64,000 nucleotides of DNA, from assembly GCF_000355805.1 (NCBI RefSeq), contig NZ_CM001837.1, positions 2,247,299 to 2,311,298 on the forward strand, written 5' to 3'. Position 1 is the stretch's first letter. Each line of letters opens with the position of its first letter. The notes beneath the pieces were generated by a model. That model worked only from the letters and a program-made list of their open reading frames with translations. It did no database searches and was not told the DNA's origin. Positions 34,688 through 43,716 of this stretch are shown piece by piece. The DNA comes from Dokdonia sp. PRO95 (GTDB lineage: Bacteria; Bacteroidota; Bacteroidia; Flavobacteriales; Flavobacteriaceae). The position numbers and the translations under genes are program-made.

Positions 34688-35881
34688 TTATAGAGAAAGG
34701 GCCTGATGAGCTTCATTCAAAGCGCCTAAAAGAATCTCACAACCTTCCTTGATTTCATCTGTAGAAATGGTGAGTGGAGGTGTGATTCTTATGGCAGTAC
34801 TTTCAAAAAGTAGCCAGAATAAAATCAATCCGCGATCTTGGCATTTAAGGATAACTTCAGAAGCAATCTCTGCCGAAGGTGTCATGGCAGCTAGCATGAG
34901 TCCGCGGCCACGTATTTCTGTGATAAGCGGGTGAACTAGTAGTGATCTGATTAATTGTTCTTTTTCTAATGCTTCTTGCATTAGGCTACTCTCGGTAATT
35001 TCTTGAAGTGTAGCCAGTGCTGCAGCTGCAATTACTGGGTGACCGCCAAAGGTGGTAATATGACCAAGTTTTGGGTTGTCTGAAAGCAAAGACATGATTT
35101 CTCGTGAGGCAGTAAACGCACCTATAGGCATGCCTCCTCCTAGTCCTTTGCCAGTGACAAGAATGTCTGGAACTACATCGTAATGTTCAAAACCAAAGAG
35201 CTTACCAGTACGACCCATTCCTGGTTGAATTTCGTCCAAAATAAGTAGGGCACCTACTTCCTGACATCTCGCTTTTACTTTTGTTAAAAAATTATGTGTA
35301 GGTTCTATAAAGCCAGCTCCGCCTTGAATTGTCTCAAGGACAACTCCTGCTGTTTTTTCTGTAATACGCTCAAGATAGCGCTCGCAATTAAACTTAATAA
35401 ATGCGACATCACCTATCATAGGGCGGAAGGGTGCTGTACGCTCTTCATTACTCATCAAGCTTAACGCTCCATAACTATTGCCGTGATAAGCATCTACCGC
35501 AGCAATAATTTGGGTTCTGCCTGTTGCTCGTCTTGCTAGTTTTATCGCACCGTCTATGGCTTCTGTGCCACTGTTTACAAGATATGTGCTTTCTAGTTTT
35601 TCAGGGAGGTGTTGTGCAAGAAGTTTTGTGAGTTGTACGGCAGGAGATTGTGCATATTCTCCATAAACCATAACATGTAGGTATTTATCAAGCTGGTCTG
35701 TAATTGCTTTTTTTACTCTAGGATGTTGATGTCCTAAGCTGCAGGCAGAAACTCCAGCAACAAAATCTAAATACTTTTTATCTGCAGTGTCATATATATA
35801 ACTTCCTTTTGCACGAGCTACTTCCATCGCTAGTGGATGCGGAGTGGTTTGCGCTTGGTAGGTGAGGAAATCTGATTTCAT
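34688..35881 (-). CDS. Class III aminotransferase (acetylornithine/4-aminobutyrate type)
   Basis: PLP enzyme. NSGTEAIDGAIKLARRATGR (phosphate loop), LILDEIQPGMGRTGKLF (PLP-ring Asp) and VTGKGLGGGMPIGAF (Schiff-base Lys) are intact. The open frame starts at 35911 but Met at 35881 gives the family N-terminus (MKSDFLTYQAQTTPHPLAM), 397 residues. It is the second class III aminotransferase in the window. Being outside the arginine operon and having different specificity segments, it may act on another amino donor; the true substrate is unknown. Confidence 0.85.
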   Translation of the reverse strand: MKSDFLTYQAQTTPHPLAMEVARAKGSYIYDTADKKYLDFVAGVSACSLGHQHPRVKKAITDQLDKYLHVMVYGEYAQSPAVQLTKLLAQHLPEKLESTYLVNSGTEAIDGAIKLARRATGRTQIIAAVDAYHGNSYGALSLMSNEERTAPFRPMIGDVAFIKFNCERYLERITEKTAGVVLETIQGGAGFIEPTHNFLTKVKARCQEVGALLILDEIQPGMGRTGKLFGFEHYDVVPDILVTGKGLGGGMPIGAFTASREIMSLLSDNPKLGHITTFGGHPVIAAAALATLQEITESSLMQEALEKEQLIRSLLVHPLITEIRGRGLMLAAMTPSAEIASEVILKCQDRGLILFWLLFESTAIRITPPLTISTDEIKEGCEILLGALNEAHQALSL

Positions 35882-35913
35882 ATAATAGTTGATGACACTG
35901 GAAAATCTCAAAT

Positions 35914-35926
35914 TTTCGCGAAAGCG
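35914..35926. repeat. Palindrome copy 15 (core plus right arm), intergenic
   Basis: TTTCGCGAAAGCG, about 33 bases upstream of the aminotransferase start; the left arm is degraded. Confidence 0.85.
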
Positions 35927-35967
35927 AAATCAAATACACTTTTTTCTAAAGAATAATAAGGATGATG

Positions 35968-36549
35968 TTATCTCCCTTGTCTTCTTCCAGCGCGTGCAGA
36001 TGTGCGCTGTCCGTACTGGTGCTTAGGCTGGTTTCCAGCACGCTTCATGTTTTCCTTCATCATTTTGAGTTGTTCACCTAGCATATTGTGCTTGTCGTGA
36101 GACTCTGCTTCTTTCATGAGAACTTGTGCTTCTCGCTTGCGGTTTTTACTCATAGCTATACCTGCAAGGCTCAGTTTTGCCATAGCAAGATCTGCATCCA
36201 TAGATAAACCTAATTCAATAGCCTTTTTAAAATACTTTTCAGAAAGACTCATATTGGTTTGTGATACCATCAGGCCTTGTAAGTAATTATAGTAGCCTTC
36301 TTGTTTTTGGACGAGTGCTGTGCTCGGGTTTTTAATCTTTTTGAGCCATTTTTGTGCTCCAGGGAAGTCTTGTTTACGTAAACGTAAGAAGGCTAGGAGT
36401 ATAATTTCGTTCTTAAAGTATAAGAATATAAATATTCCCATTAAAAGTAAGAGCATGATGCCGTTACCTATTTCATTCTCTATAAACTGCCATACAGCAG
36501 CGGCTAGTGTAGCTAGGGCAAGAACAAGTTTGATGTTTTTATTGAACAT
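35968..36549 (-). CDS. Membrane protein with TPR-like region and Arg/Gly-rich tail
   Basis: 193 residues. Two hydrophobic helices (about residues 7-22 and 30-45), then TPR-like helix pairs (YYNYLQGLMVSQTNMSLSEKYFKKAIELG, DLAMAKLSLAGIAMSKNRKREAQVLMKEAE), then a basic tail of Gln, Arg, Gly and Ala that could contact nucleic acid or be disordered. The gene is divergent from rpmH across 199 bases. I do not recognise a named function; DUF2892-like membrane segments are possible. Confidence 0.65.
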   Translation of the reverse strand: MFNKNIKLVLALATLAAAVWQFIENEIGNGIMLLLLMGIFIFLYFKNEIILLAFLRLRKQDFPGAQKWLKKIKNPSTALVQKQEGYYNYLQGLMVSQTNMSLSEKYFKKAIELGLSMDADLAMAKLSLAGIAMSKNRKREAQVLMKEAESHDKHNMLGEQLKMMKENMKRAGNQPKHQYGQRTSARAGRRQGR

Positions 36550-36605
36550 ATATTGTATTTAGGTCGAATGATTTGTTATTTTTGCCTCACTCTGCAAGGC
36601 GATTG

Positions 36606-36613
36606 CAAAGGTA
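36606..36613 (-). promoter_or_regulatory. -7 element upstream of the TPR-like membrane protein gene
   Basis: TACCTTTG on the minus strand, about 57 bases before the start codon. No clear TTG box. Confidence 0.45.
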
Positions 36614-36647
36614 TACAAAAGGAGATAAAATATTTTCATTTTTCCAT

Positions 36648-36677
36648 TTGCAGAAGTAAAAACTTCTCGTATATTTG
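36648..36677 (+). promoter_or_regulatory. rpmH promoter
   Basis: TTG at 36648-36650, a 19-base spacer, and TATATTTG at 36670-36677. Transcription should start about 65 bases before rpmH. A further TATTTTTG at 36577-36584 may be a second, weaker start. Confidence 0.75.
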
Positions 36678-36748
36678 CGCCCAGCTTAGAGAGCTGTAAT
36701 AAAAAGAAATTAAAGGCGGTCTTAGAAAGACCTTAAAGAAGATACAAA

Positions 36749-36910
36749 ATGAGCAAGAGAACGTTTCAGCCATCAAAAAGAAAAAGAAGAAACAAACACG
36801 GTTTTAGAGAGCGTATGGCTTCTGTAAACGGTCGTAAAGTTTTAGCACGTCGTCGTGCTAAAGGAAGAAAGAAAATCAGTGTATCTTCTGAAACTCGTCA
36901 CAAAAAATAA
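36749..36910 (+). CDS. rpmH: Ribosomal protein L34
   Basis: 53 residues, very basic ([20 protein letters not shown], then [20 protein letters not shown]), the exact pattern of L34 in the large ribosomal subunit. It has its own promoter and a terminator after the stop. rnpA, usually next to rpmH, is not here, which is common in Bacteroidota. Confidence 0.96.
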   Translation: MSKRTFQPSKRKRRNKHGFRERMASVNGRKVLARRRAKGRKKISVSSETRHKK

Positions 36911-36933
36911 TGCATCTTTAAGATGTATATATA

Positions 36934-36966
36934 AGGTGTTGCTTTTTTTAAGTAACACCTTTTTTT
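36934..36966 (+). terminator. Terminator after rpmH
   Basis: AGGTGTTGCT / AGTAACACCT stem (one G-T pair) with an 8-base loop of mainly T, followed by six T. Confidence 0.9.
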
Positions 36967-37016
36967 ATACCCTGTAAGTTCCTAATTTTAGAAAACATTA
37001 GAAAAATATTAAGTAA

Positions 37017-39869
37017 ATGCCTAAAAATCAAAACTTAAAATCGATTCTGCTTATAGGCTCAGGGCCTATAGTCATTGGTCAAGCGTGTGAATTTGATTAT
37101 GCTGGATCTCAATCTTTACGTTCTTTAAGAGAGGATGGAATTGAGACTATTCTTATTAATTCTAACCCTGCAACCATTATGACTGATCCGACAATGGCGG
37201 ATCATGTGTATTTATTACCATTAAATACAAAATCAATTGTTCAAATACTAAAAGAACATCCTCAGATTGACGCAGTACTCCCTACAATGGGTGGACAGAC
37301 TGCGCTTAACCTTTGTATTGAGGCAGATGAAAAAGGAATTTGGAAAGATTTTGGTGTAGAACTCATAGGGGTTGATATTGATGCGATTAACATAACAGAA
37401 GATCGAGATCAGTTTAAGAACCTAATGCGCAACATAGGTGTACCAATGGCACCACAAGCAAGTGCAAACTCTTTCTTAAAAGGAAAAGAGATTGCTCAAG
37501 AGTTTGGTTTTCCGTTAGTAATACGATCTTCATTTACACTAGGTGGGGCAGGAGCTTCATTTGTATTTGAAGAAAAAGATTTTGATAAATTACTTTCTCA
37601 TGGTCTTGAAGTATCGCCTGTACATGAGGTGATGATTGATAAGGCTCTTTTAGGCTGGAAAGAATATGAGCTAGAATTATTACGTGATGCAAATGATAAC
37701 GTAGTAATAATCTGTGCGATAGAGAATATGGATCCTATGGGAATCCACACTGGAGATTCAATAACAGTAGCTCCAGCAATGACACTTTCTGATGTTACTT
37801 ATCAAAAAATGCGTGATATGGCTATCCATATGATGCGTAGTATAGGTGATTTTGCAGGAGGATGTAACGTACAGTTTGCAGTAAACCCAGATAATGAAGA
37901 GGAGATTATTGCAATTGAAATTAACCCACGTGTGTCAAGATCATCTGCACTTGCATCTAAAGCGACTGGATATCCTATTGCAAAGATTGCAACTAAGCTA
38001 GCAATAGGTTACCACCTTGATGAACTTGATAATCAAATCACTAAGTCAACATCGGCACTTTTTGAGCCTACACTAGATTATGTGATTGTAAAAATCCCAC
38101 GTTGGAACTTTGATAAGTTTGAAGGAAGTGATCGTACCCTTGGCTTACAGATGAAATCTGTAGGAGAAGTAATGGGAATAGGTCGTTCTTTTCAAGAGGC
38201 ATTACATAAAGCGACGCAATCTCTTGAGATTAAGCGTAACGGATTAGGAGCAGATGGTAAAGGCTATAAAAGCTATGATCAGATTATAGAGAAGCTTACA
38301 AACGCGAGTTGGGATCGTGTATTTGTGATCTATGATGCCATCCAGATGGGTATTCCATTAGCTCGTATCCATGAGATTACAAAAATTGATATGTGGTTCC
38401 TTAAACAATATGAGGAGCTATATGCAATGGACAAAGAAATATCTACGTATAAATTAGATACGCTTCCGCGAAATTTATTGATGGAAGCAAAGCAACGTGG
38501 TTTTGCAGATCGTCAGATTGCCCACATGTTAGGATGTTTAGAGAGTGAAGTTACGCACAGACGTGACGAGCTTAGAATAAATCGAGTTTATAAGTTAGTA
38601 GATACTTGTGCAGCAGAATTTGTTGCAAAAACTCCTTATTTCTACTCTACTTTTGAGAATGATATGCAGCTTGCAGATGGAACATTAACTACTCATAATG
38701 AGAGCGTTGTTTCAGATAAGAAAAAGATTATAGTATTAGGTTCAGGTCCCAACCGTATAGGTCAAGGAATAGAATTTGATTACTGCTGTGTGCATGGGGT
38801 AATGGCAGCTGCAGAGTGTGGTTATGAAACAATCATGATTAACTGTAATCCAGAAACGGTATCTACAGATTTTGACACGGCAGATAAGCTTTACTTTGAG
38901 CCTGTATTCTGGGAACACATTTACGACATTATCCGTCATGAAAAACCAGAAGGAGTCATTGTTCAACTAGGAGGTCAAACTGCACTTAAGTTGGCTGAAA
39001 AGCTAGATCGTTATGGTATCAAAATTTTAGGAACTAGCTATCAAGCACTGGATCTTGCAGAAGATAGAGGAAGTTTTTCTTCGCTATTAAAAGATCTTAA
39101 TATCCCTTATCCAGAATTTGATGTTGCCGAAACAGCAGATGAAGCACTAGCAGTAGCAGCAAAACTTGATTACCCTATTCTTGTAAGACCATCATATGTA
39201 TTAGGAGGTCAAGGAATGAAGATTGTAATCAATGATAATGAACTTGAAGAGCACGTAGTAGACTTACTGCGTAAAATTCCTAATAATAAACTGTTACTAG
39301 ATCACTACTTAGATGGAGCAATAGAGGCAGAGGCAGATGCTATTTGTGACGGAGAAGACGTTTATATAATAGGTATTATGGAGCATATAGAACCTTGCGG
39401 AATTCACTCTGGAGACTCTAATGCAACCTTACCTCCTTTTAATCTAGGAGACCTTGTCATGGAGCAAATAAAAGACCATACTAGAAAGATAGCATTAGCT
39501 CTTGATACTGTAGGTCTCATTAATATCCAGTTTGCAGTAAAGGATGACAAGGTATATATCATTGAGGCAAACCCTCGTGCATCTCGTACGGTTCCATTTA
39601 TTGCAAAGGCCTATAAAGAGCCTTATGTGAATTATGCTACAAAAGTGATGCTAGGTGCTAAGAAGGTAAAAGATTTTAATTTTAATCCGCAGCTTGAAGG
39701 GTATGCAATTAAGCAACCAGTGTTCTCTTTCAATAAATTTCCTAATGTAAATAAGAATTTAGGACCAGAAATGAAGAGTACAGGAGAAAGTATACTGTTT
39801 ATTGATAACTTAAGAGATGATGCATTTTACGATCTATATGCTCGTAGAAAAATGTATTTGAGTAATTAA
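37017..39869 (+). CDS. carB: Carbamoyl-phosphate synthase large subunit, no allosteric domain
   Basis: Makes carbamoyl phosphate from bicarbonate, ATP and ammonia delivered by CarA; this feeds both pyrimidines and the transcarbamylase encoded at 9.8 kb. Two homologous ATP-grasp halves are clear: KSILLIGSGPIVIGQACEFDYAG at the N-terminus and KKIIVLGSGPNRIGQGIEFDYC near residue 567. At 950 residues it ends at about the point where the MGS-like regulatory domain (about 130 residues, binds UMP and ornithine in E. coli) would begin. carA is not in the window. The end of rpmH is 107 bases upstream. Confidence 0.95.
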   Translation: MPKNQNLKSILLIGSGPIVIGQACEFDYAGSQSLRSLREDGIETILINSNPATIMTDPTMADHVYLLPLNTKSIVQILKEHPQIDAVLPTMGGQTALNLCIEADEKGIWKDFGVELIGVDIDAINITEDRDQFKNLMRNIGVPMAPQASANSFLKGKEIAQEFGFPLVIRSSFTLGGAGASFVFEEKDFDKLLSHGLEVSPVHEVMIDKALLGWKEYELELLRDANDNVVIICAIENMDPMGIHTGDSITVAPAMTLSDVTYQKMRDMAIHMMRSIGDFAGGCNVQFAVNPDNEEEIIAIEINPRVSRSSALASKATGYPIAKIATKLAIGYHLDELDNQITKSTSALFEPTLDYVIVKIPRWNFDKFEGSDRTLGLQMKSVGEVMGIGRSFQEALHKATQSLEIKRNGLGADGKGYKSYDQIIEKLTNASWDRVFVIYDAIQMGIPLARIHEITKIDMWFLKQYEELYAMDKEISTYKLDTLPRNLLMEAKQRGFADRQIAHMLGCLESEVTHRRDELRINRVYKLVDTCAAEFVAKTPYFYSTFENDMQLADGTLTTHNESVVSDKKKIIVLGSGPNRIGQGIEFDYCCVHGVMAAAECGYETIMINCNPETVSTDFDTADKLYFEPVFWEHIYDIIRHEKPEGVIVQLGGQTALKLAEKLDRYGIKILGTSYQALDLAEDRGSFSSLLKDLNIPYPEFDVAETADEALAVAAKLDYPILVRPSYVLGGQGMKIVINDNELEEHVVDLLRKIPNNKLLLDHYLDGAIEAEADAICDGEDVYIIGIMEHIEPCGIHSGDSNATLPPFNLGDLVMEQIKDHTRKIALALDTVGLINIQFAVKDDKVYIIEANPRASRTVPFIAKAYKEPYVNYATKVMLGAKKVKDFNFNPQLEGYAIKQPVFSFNKFPNVNKNLGPEMKSTGESILFIDNLRDDAFYDLYARRKMYLSN
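38461..38473. repeat. Degenerate palindrome copy in carB
   Basis: CGCTTCCGCGAAA differs from the left-extended form by one base (T to C). It may be a decayed or pre-formed site; not counted among the 22. Confidence 0.4.
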
Positions 39870-39892
39870 GTACAATCTCAGTAATAATTCTT

Positions 39893-39922
39893 AAAAGCCT
39901 ACTACTAAAGTAGGCTTTTTTT
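39893..39922 (+). terminator. Terminator after carB
   Basis: AAAAGCCTACT / AGTAGGCTTTT perfect 11-bp stem with a 5-base loop and a T run. Confidence 0.93.
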
Positions 39923-40117
39923 AATACTAAAACCCTGCTCAATTTAAAACTAACAATCTGTAGATTAGCGTTTAATGTTTATCTAATTCCTGTAAATTTG
40001 TTAAAAAATATGCGCTTTAACGTGCTATTGTAATATAATTGTAGGTTTATTCTTTCAAACATGAATTTTTTAAAAAATCAATCTTATATTGTAAACACAT
40101 TCAATTAATTTCCCCCA

Positions 40118-40459
40118 TTGATGATTAAAAAATTACTCTTATTGAGCTTCTTTTTCCTTTCTGTAGGATCGATTATGGCTCAAAATAATGACTATAAAGG
40201 TGATAGTAAAGATCAGACTTCACTAGCAGAAGAGGTTTCTATTTACCCTAATCCCGCGATAGATAAAGTTCAAATCTCTAATGATGGGAAAAATAAACTA
40301 AAGGTTGTTGTCTATAATATTTTGGGAGATCCGATGTTGGACAAAAACATCACTGGAAATGATGATTATTTGGATATTACGAGACTACAGGCGGGTATCT
40401 ATATTGTTTCTTTTACAGATGGTAAACGAACTACTACTAAGAGACTAGTTAAAAATTAG
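40118..40459 (+). CDS. Minimal T9SS sorting-domain protein
   Basis: 113 residues. A signal peptide (residues 1-22, ending IMAQ) is followed after only about 20 residues by a complete type A type IX secretion sorting domain: SIYPNPAIDKVQIS, VVVYNILGDPML, DITRLQAGIYIVSFTDGKRTTTKRLVKN. In larger proteins this domain directs export across the outer membrane and is cut off. Here there is essentially no cargo. It may be a free-standing tail, a remnant of a larger protein, or a small secreted protein. The gene is single, with a terminator. Confidence 0.85.
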   Translation: MMIKKLLLLSFFFLSVGSIMAQNNDYKGDSKDQTSLAEEVSIYPNPAIDKVQISNDGKNKLKVVVYNILGDPMLDKNITGNDDYLDITRLQAGIYIVSFTDGKRTTTKRLVKN

Positions 40460-40477
40460 CACTAAATCATACTCATA

Positions 40478-40506
40478 AAAAAAGCCGCAAATTGCGGCTT
40501 TTTTTA
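40478..40506. terminator. Bidirectional terminator between two convergent genes
   Basis: AAGCCGCA-AAT-TGCGGCTT stem with an A run before and a T run after. It overlaps the stop of the minus-strand gene. Confidence 0.88.
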
Positions 40507-40872
40507 TTGTCTATTGAAATGTGGCGATTGTTCCGGTACTACTTTTGTGACAAAGTATTTTGAATCTCCCCAAAAGGAAAACGTTCCAAACCGCTCTATA
40601 TATTCAAGCTTTACATATTGACCTTGATATTCTTGAAGTGCTTCAATAGCTTCTTTTTCTTGGTCTAATACCGAGAAACTAAATATTTGTGCACCACTTA
40701 TACCTTGGCTTATTTCTCCTTCCCAAGTTTTAAACACTACTCCTTTATTTGAAAACTTTATGAGTTCGCCAGCGCGAGTTCCTTTACTATAAGGCACGTA
40801 GTATATAAATGCAAACCATCCGGCAGCCATAAGAAATATGGTGGTTAACACTACAAATAATATTTTTTTCAT
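40504..40872 (-). CDS. Membrane-anchored hypothetical protein
   Basis: 122 residues. One N-terminal hydrophobic helix (ILFVVLTTIFLMAAGWFAFIYYVP), then a small beta-rich domain (TRAGELIKFSNKGVVFKTWEGEI, YVKLEYIERFGTFSFWGDSKYFVTKV). The GTRAGxLxKFSxKGxxFKTxEG pattern is one I associate with a conserved flavobacterial family that is often misannotated as 6-phosphogluconate dehydrogenase; it has no dehydrogenase features. It lies 7 bases after rmuC on the same strand. Function unknown. Confidence 0.7.
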   Translation of the reverse strand: MKKILFVVLTTIFLMAAGWFAFIYYVPYSKGTRAGELIKFSNKGVVFKTWEGEISQGISGAQIFSFSVLDQEKEAIEALQEYQGQYVKLEYIERFGTFSFWGDSKYFVTKVVPEQSPHFNRQ

Positions 40873-40879
40873 AATTGAT

Positions 40880-42289
40880 TTATTCGATTAAAGTTATATC
40901 GTCGTCACTCGTAATAGCGCGGTTAACGATGTTTTCTGGAAGTTGCTTCTTTGCTTTTGCTCCCATTTTTTTTAGTTTTTCAACGCGTGTAATTAGGTTT
41001 CCGTTTCCTTCTACAAGTTTATTCATTGCTGCCGAATATCCTGTCTTAGCATCGTCCATTTTTTTGCCTACAGCAGTTAGATCGGTCACTAAGCCATGAA
41101 ATTTATCATATAATCCTCCTGCTTGCCTCGCAATCTCTAGCGCATTTTGTTGTTGTTTCTCATTATTCCACATAGAGTCTATAGTGCGTAATGTGGCTAA
41201 GAGCGTAGATGGAGTGACTATCACAATATTCTTTTCAAATGCCTGATTGTATAATTGATTATCATAATTAATTGCAACTGCAAATGCTGGCTCAATCGGG
41301 ATGAAAAGTAATACAAAATCTGGACTTTCAATCTGGTAAAGATCGTGGTAATTTTTATCACTGAGCTGTTGTATGTGACGTTTTAGAGCAGCAACATGAT
41401 CTTTTAAATGCGTGTCACGTAGATGTAATTCTTCCTCATTTACAAATCGCTCATAAGCGCGCAGCGAGACTTTACTATCTACAATCATTTTTTTATTATC
41501 GGGAAGGTTTATTACCACATCTGGTAATACTCGGTTACCTTCTTCTGTTGTAAAGCTCTGCTGTATAAAGTACTCTCTATCTTTTTCTAGACCAGATTTT
41601 TCAAGGACTCTTTCTAGCACAAGTTCTCCCCAGTTACCTTGCATTTTACTGTCTCCTTTGAGTGCCTTGGTTAGATTATTTGCCTCCTTTGTCATTTGCT
41701 CATTTAGAGCGGTAAGACCTTTTATTTGCTCGTGTAAAGCAGAGCTCCTGTGTATTGCTTCCTTGTTAGTAGACTCTACTTTGAGTTCAAATTTTTCTAT
41801 CTTTTCTTGTAGAGGTTTTAATATACTATCAATATTTTTTTGATTCTGTAAGGTGAATTTATTTGACTTTTCGTCAAGTATTTTATTAGCTATAATTTCA
41901 AAATCCTTGGTAAATTTTTCTTGGAGTTGCTCAAGCTCTTTCGTTTTCTCGTCCATACGGAGTTTGAGATTCTCATAGGCAACGTTGCGTGCTGTGAGCT
42001 CATTTTGAAATTGATCCTTTTCTTCTCTTATGTAAGCTATTTGCTTGTCACTTTCAAGTCGCAACTTTTGAAGTTGATTGCTGTTTTCTTGTCTAAGCTG
42101 GGTGTTTTCTTGTTGCGCTTTCGCGAAAGCGGTCTTACCCTCAACTACCTTTTCTTGTTCGTTATGCAGTCGTTCCTGTAAACTAATGAACTGTCCTTTC
42201 TTCTTAAGATTTGCAATGTAAAAACCCAAAAATCCACCCACGAGAATGCCCAGGCAACCAATGATAATAAGAAGAAGTGTATTGTCCAT
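40880..42289 (-). CDS. rmuC: DNA recombination protein RmuC
   Basis: 469 residues. A single N-terminal membrane helix, a coiled coil from about residue 30 to 200 (ENTQLRQENSNQLQKLRLESDKQIAYIREE), then the RmuC PD-(D/E)XK nuclease-like domain with GNWGELVLERVLEKSGL, DVVINLPDNKKMIVDSKVSL and the QIESPDFVLLFIPIEPAF block. RmuC limits recombination at inverted repeats. A palindrome copy in the coiled coil is read as KTAFAKAQQEN. Confidence 0.93.
   Translation of the reverse strand: MDNTLLLIIIGCLGILVGGFLGFYIANLKKKGQFISLQERLHNEQEKVVEGKTAFAKAQQENTQLRQENSNQLQKLRLESDKQIAYIREEKDQFQNELTARNVAYENLKLRMDEKTKELEQLQEKFTKDFEIIANKILDEKSNKFTLQNQKNIDSILKPLQEKIEKFELKVESTNKEAIHRSSALHEQIKGLTALNEQMTKEANNLTKALKGDSKMQGNWGELVLERVLEKSGLEKDREYFIQQSFTTEEGNRVLPDVVINLPDNKKMIVDSKVSLRAYERFVNEEELHLRDTHLKDHVAALKRHIQQLSDKNYHDLYQIESPDFVLLFIPIEPAFAVAINYDNQLYNQAFEKNIVIVTPSTLLATLRTIDSMWNNEKQQQNALEIARQAGGLYDKFHGLVTDLTAVGKKMDDAKTGYSAAMNKLVEGNGNLITRVEKLKKMGAKAKKQLPENIVNRAITSDDDITLIE
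42116..42131. repeat. Palindrome copy 16 (16 bp), in rmuC
   Basis: CGCTTTCGCGAAAGCG, read as AFAKA in the coiled coil. Confidence 0.92.
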
Positions 42290-42334
42290 ATTACTAAAAG
42301 GTAAAACGTTTTTTAAAGGATAACTTTATACTAT

Positions 42335-43570
42335 TTAATCAATTTGTGTGTCTGGTAAATCGAGCACGGCAGATGTCTCAAGTGCATTACCAGCAATTCC
42401 CTTGATAGATCCAAATAACGCCGAAATATTTTCTTGAACCACCCAGATTTGCTTCTCTCGGGAAGCCCAAATCCTGTGCATTGCCTTTTTCTCAGAGTTG
42501 AGCTGATTGATCATACCATCGTAATTCTCAACAATACGCTTTATATTTTGCACAAACTCATTACTGGTGAGGTAGCCATAAAGAAGTTCCATTTTATCTC
42601 CTTTATTCTCATCAGATGATTTTACAGATTGCGTTTTAATGAGCATTTCCCTAAGAACAAATGAGACGCTTTTTACCTCATGAAATCCACAAATCCATAC
42701 ACCATCTTTCTCCCCAAAACGGTCCATATCGCTAGGAAATGTTTCTGTAACAATAACAGCAATATCTGCCTTACATTGTACTTGGTCTTGCTTAAGTTTT
42801 TCTATCCAGTCGTTTGAGAAATTCTTGGTACGTTTACTTTCATAAACGATAGAGCCGCATGATTGCTGGAGTCTATTCATTACATTTTGAATACAGTCTG
42901 CACCTCGTATTCCTTTACCTACTTCCGTAATATTATCAAAAGGGTAGGAGTGTGCGAGTAGCTCTTCGAGTGCAAGTTCTTGCACTTCTCCTTGCATTTG
43001 CATGCTTCCTTGCTCTGCCTTGCGCTTCATCTCATCAATAAGCTTTTTTTGATCGTTAAGCTTTTTTTCAAATTCCTTTTCTTTAAGGAACATAGCTTCA
43101 CGTTCTTTGGCGCGAGCTTTGTCTTCTATGGCTTTTTGACTTTCTAGAAGCTGCTTTTGCATAGTGAGTTGTAACTCTTCTGCTTGCTCTTTTAGCTGGT
43201 TTTCACGTTTTAGTAAATCTATCTCAGCCGATTTTAATGCGCGGTTTTCTTCCTTACGCTTTTCATTTTCAGACTGTAGTGATTTTAATTGCTGCTCAAA
43301 AGCTTCTTGAGTTGACTTTTCAATTTTTTCCTGCTCTTTGACTAGGCGCTGCTCTAGTTTTGCCTTAAAAAGCTCATTTTCACGCTCCTTCTTTTCTTCA
43401 AAGAGTGCTACTTCCTTTTCAAGCTTTGCACGTTCTGCATTGAATTTTTCAGCTTGTTCGGCTACTTTGCGCTCATATTGCGCTTTAAATTGCGCCTGTA
43501 ATTTTCCTGATAACGCCTCTTCTACGTCAAAGTTGTGAGCACAATTAGGGCACTGTATTTTATCAGTCAT
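42335..43570 (-). CDS. DUF2130 coiled-coil nuclease-like protein
   Basis: 411 residues. An N-terminal zinc-finger-like CPNCAHNF opens the protein, followed by a coiled coil over about residues 28-200, rich in Glu, Lys and Gln. The C-terminal domain (LLAHSYPFDNITEVGKGIRGADC, SIVYESKRTKNFSNDWIEKL, ADIAVIVTETFP) has the E-x-K and D pattern of a PD-(D/E)XK nuclease, as in DUF2130. It is next to rmuC, a second coiled-coil plus nuclease fusion. A role in DNA handling is inferred. Confidence 0.82.
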   Translation of the reverse strand: MTDKIQCPNCAHNFDVEEALSGKLQAQFKAQYERKVAEQAEKFNAERAKLEKEVALFEEKKERENELFKAKLEQRLVKEQEKIEKSTQEAFEQQLKSLQSENEKRKEENRALKSAEIDLLKRENQLKEQAEELQLTMQKQLLESQKAIEDKARAKEREAMFLKEKEFEKKLNDQKKLIDEMKRKAEQGSMQMQGEVQELALEELLAHSYPFDNITEVGKGIRGADCIQNVMNRLQQSCGSIVYESKRTKNFSNDWIEKLKQDQVQCKADIAVIVTETFPSDMDRFGEKDGVWICGFHEVKSVSFVLREMLIKTQSVKSSDENKGDKMELLYGYLTSNEFVQNIKRIVENYDGMINQLNSEKKAMHRIWASREKQIWVVQENISALFGSIKGIAGNALETSAVLDLPDTQID

Positions 43571-43716
43571 CGATTTTATTTTTGATAGTAATTCCTAATA
43601 TTTGGAAATATGCTATAAAGATAGGAGAAGTAGCAAACATACACTCGGTTTACTACTTTGCTTTTTCAACAAAAGCTTGTGATATTATCTCCACAGAAAG
43701 ATTGTGATTTATCTAA

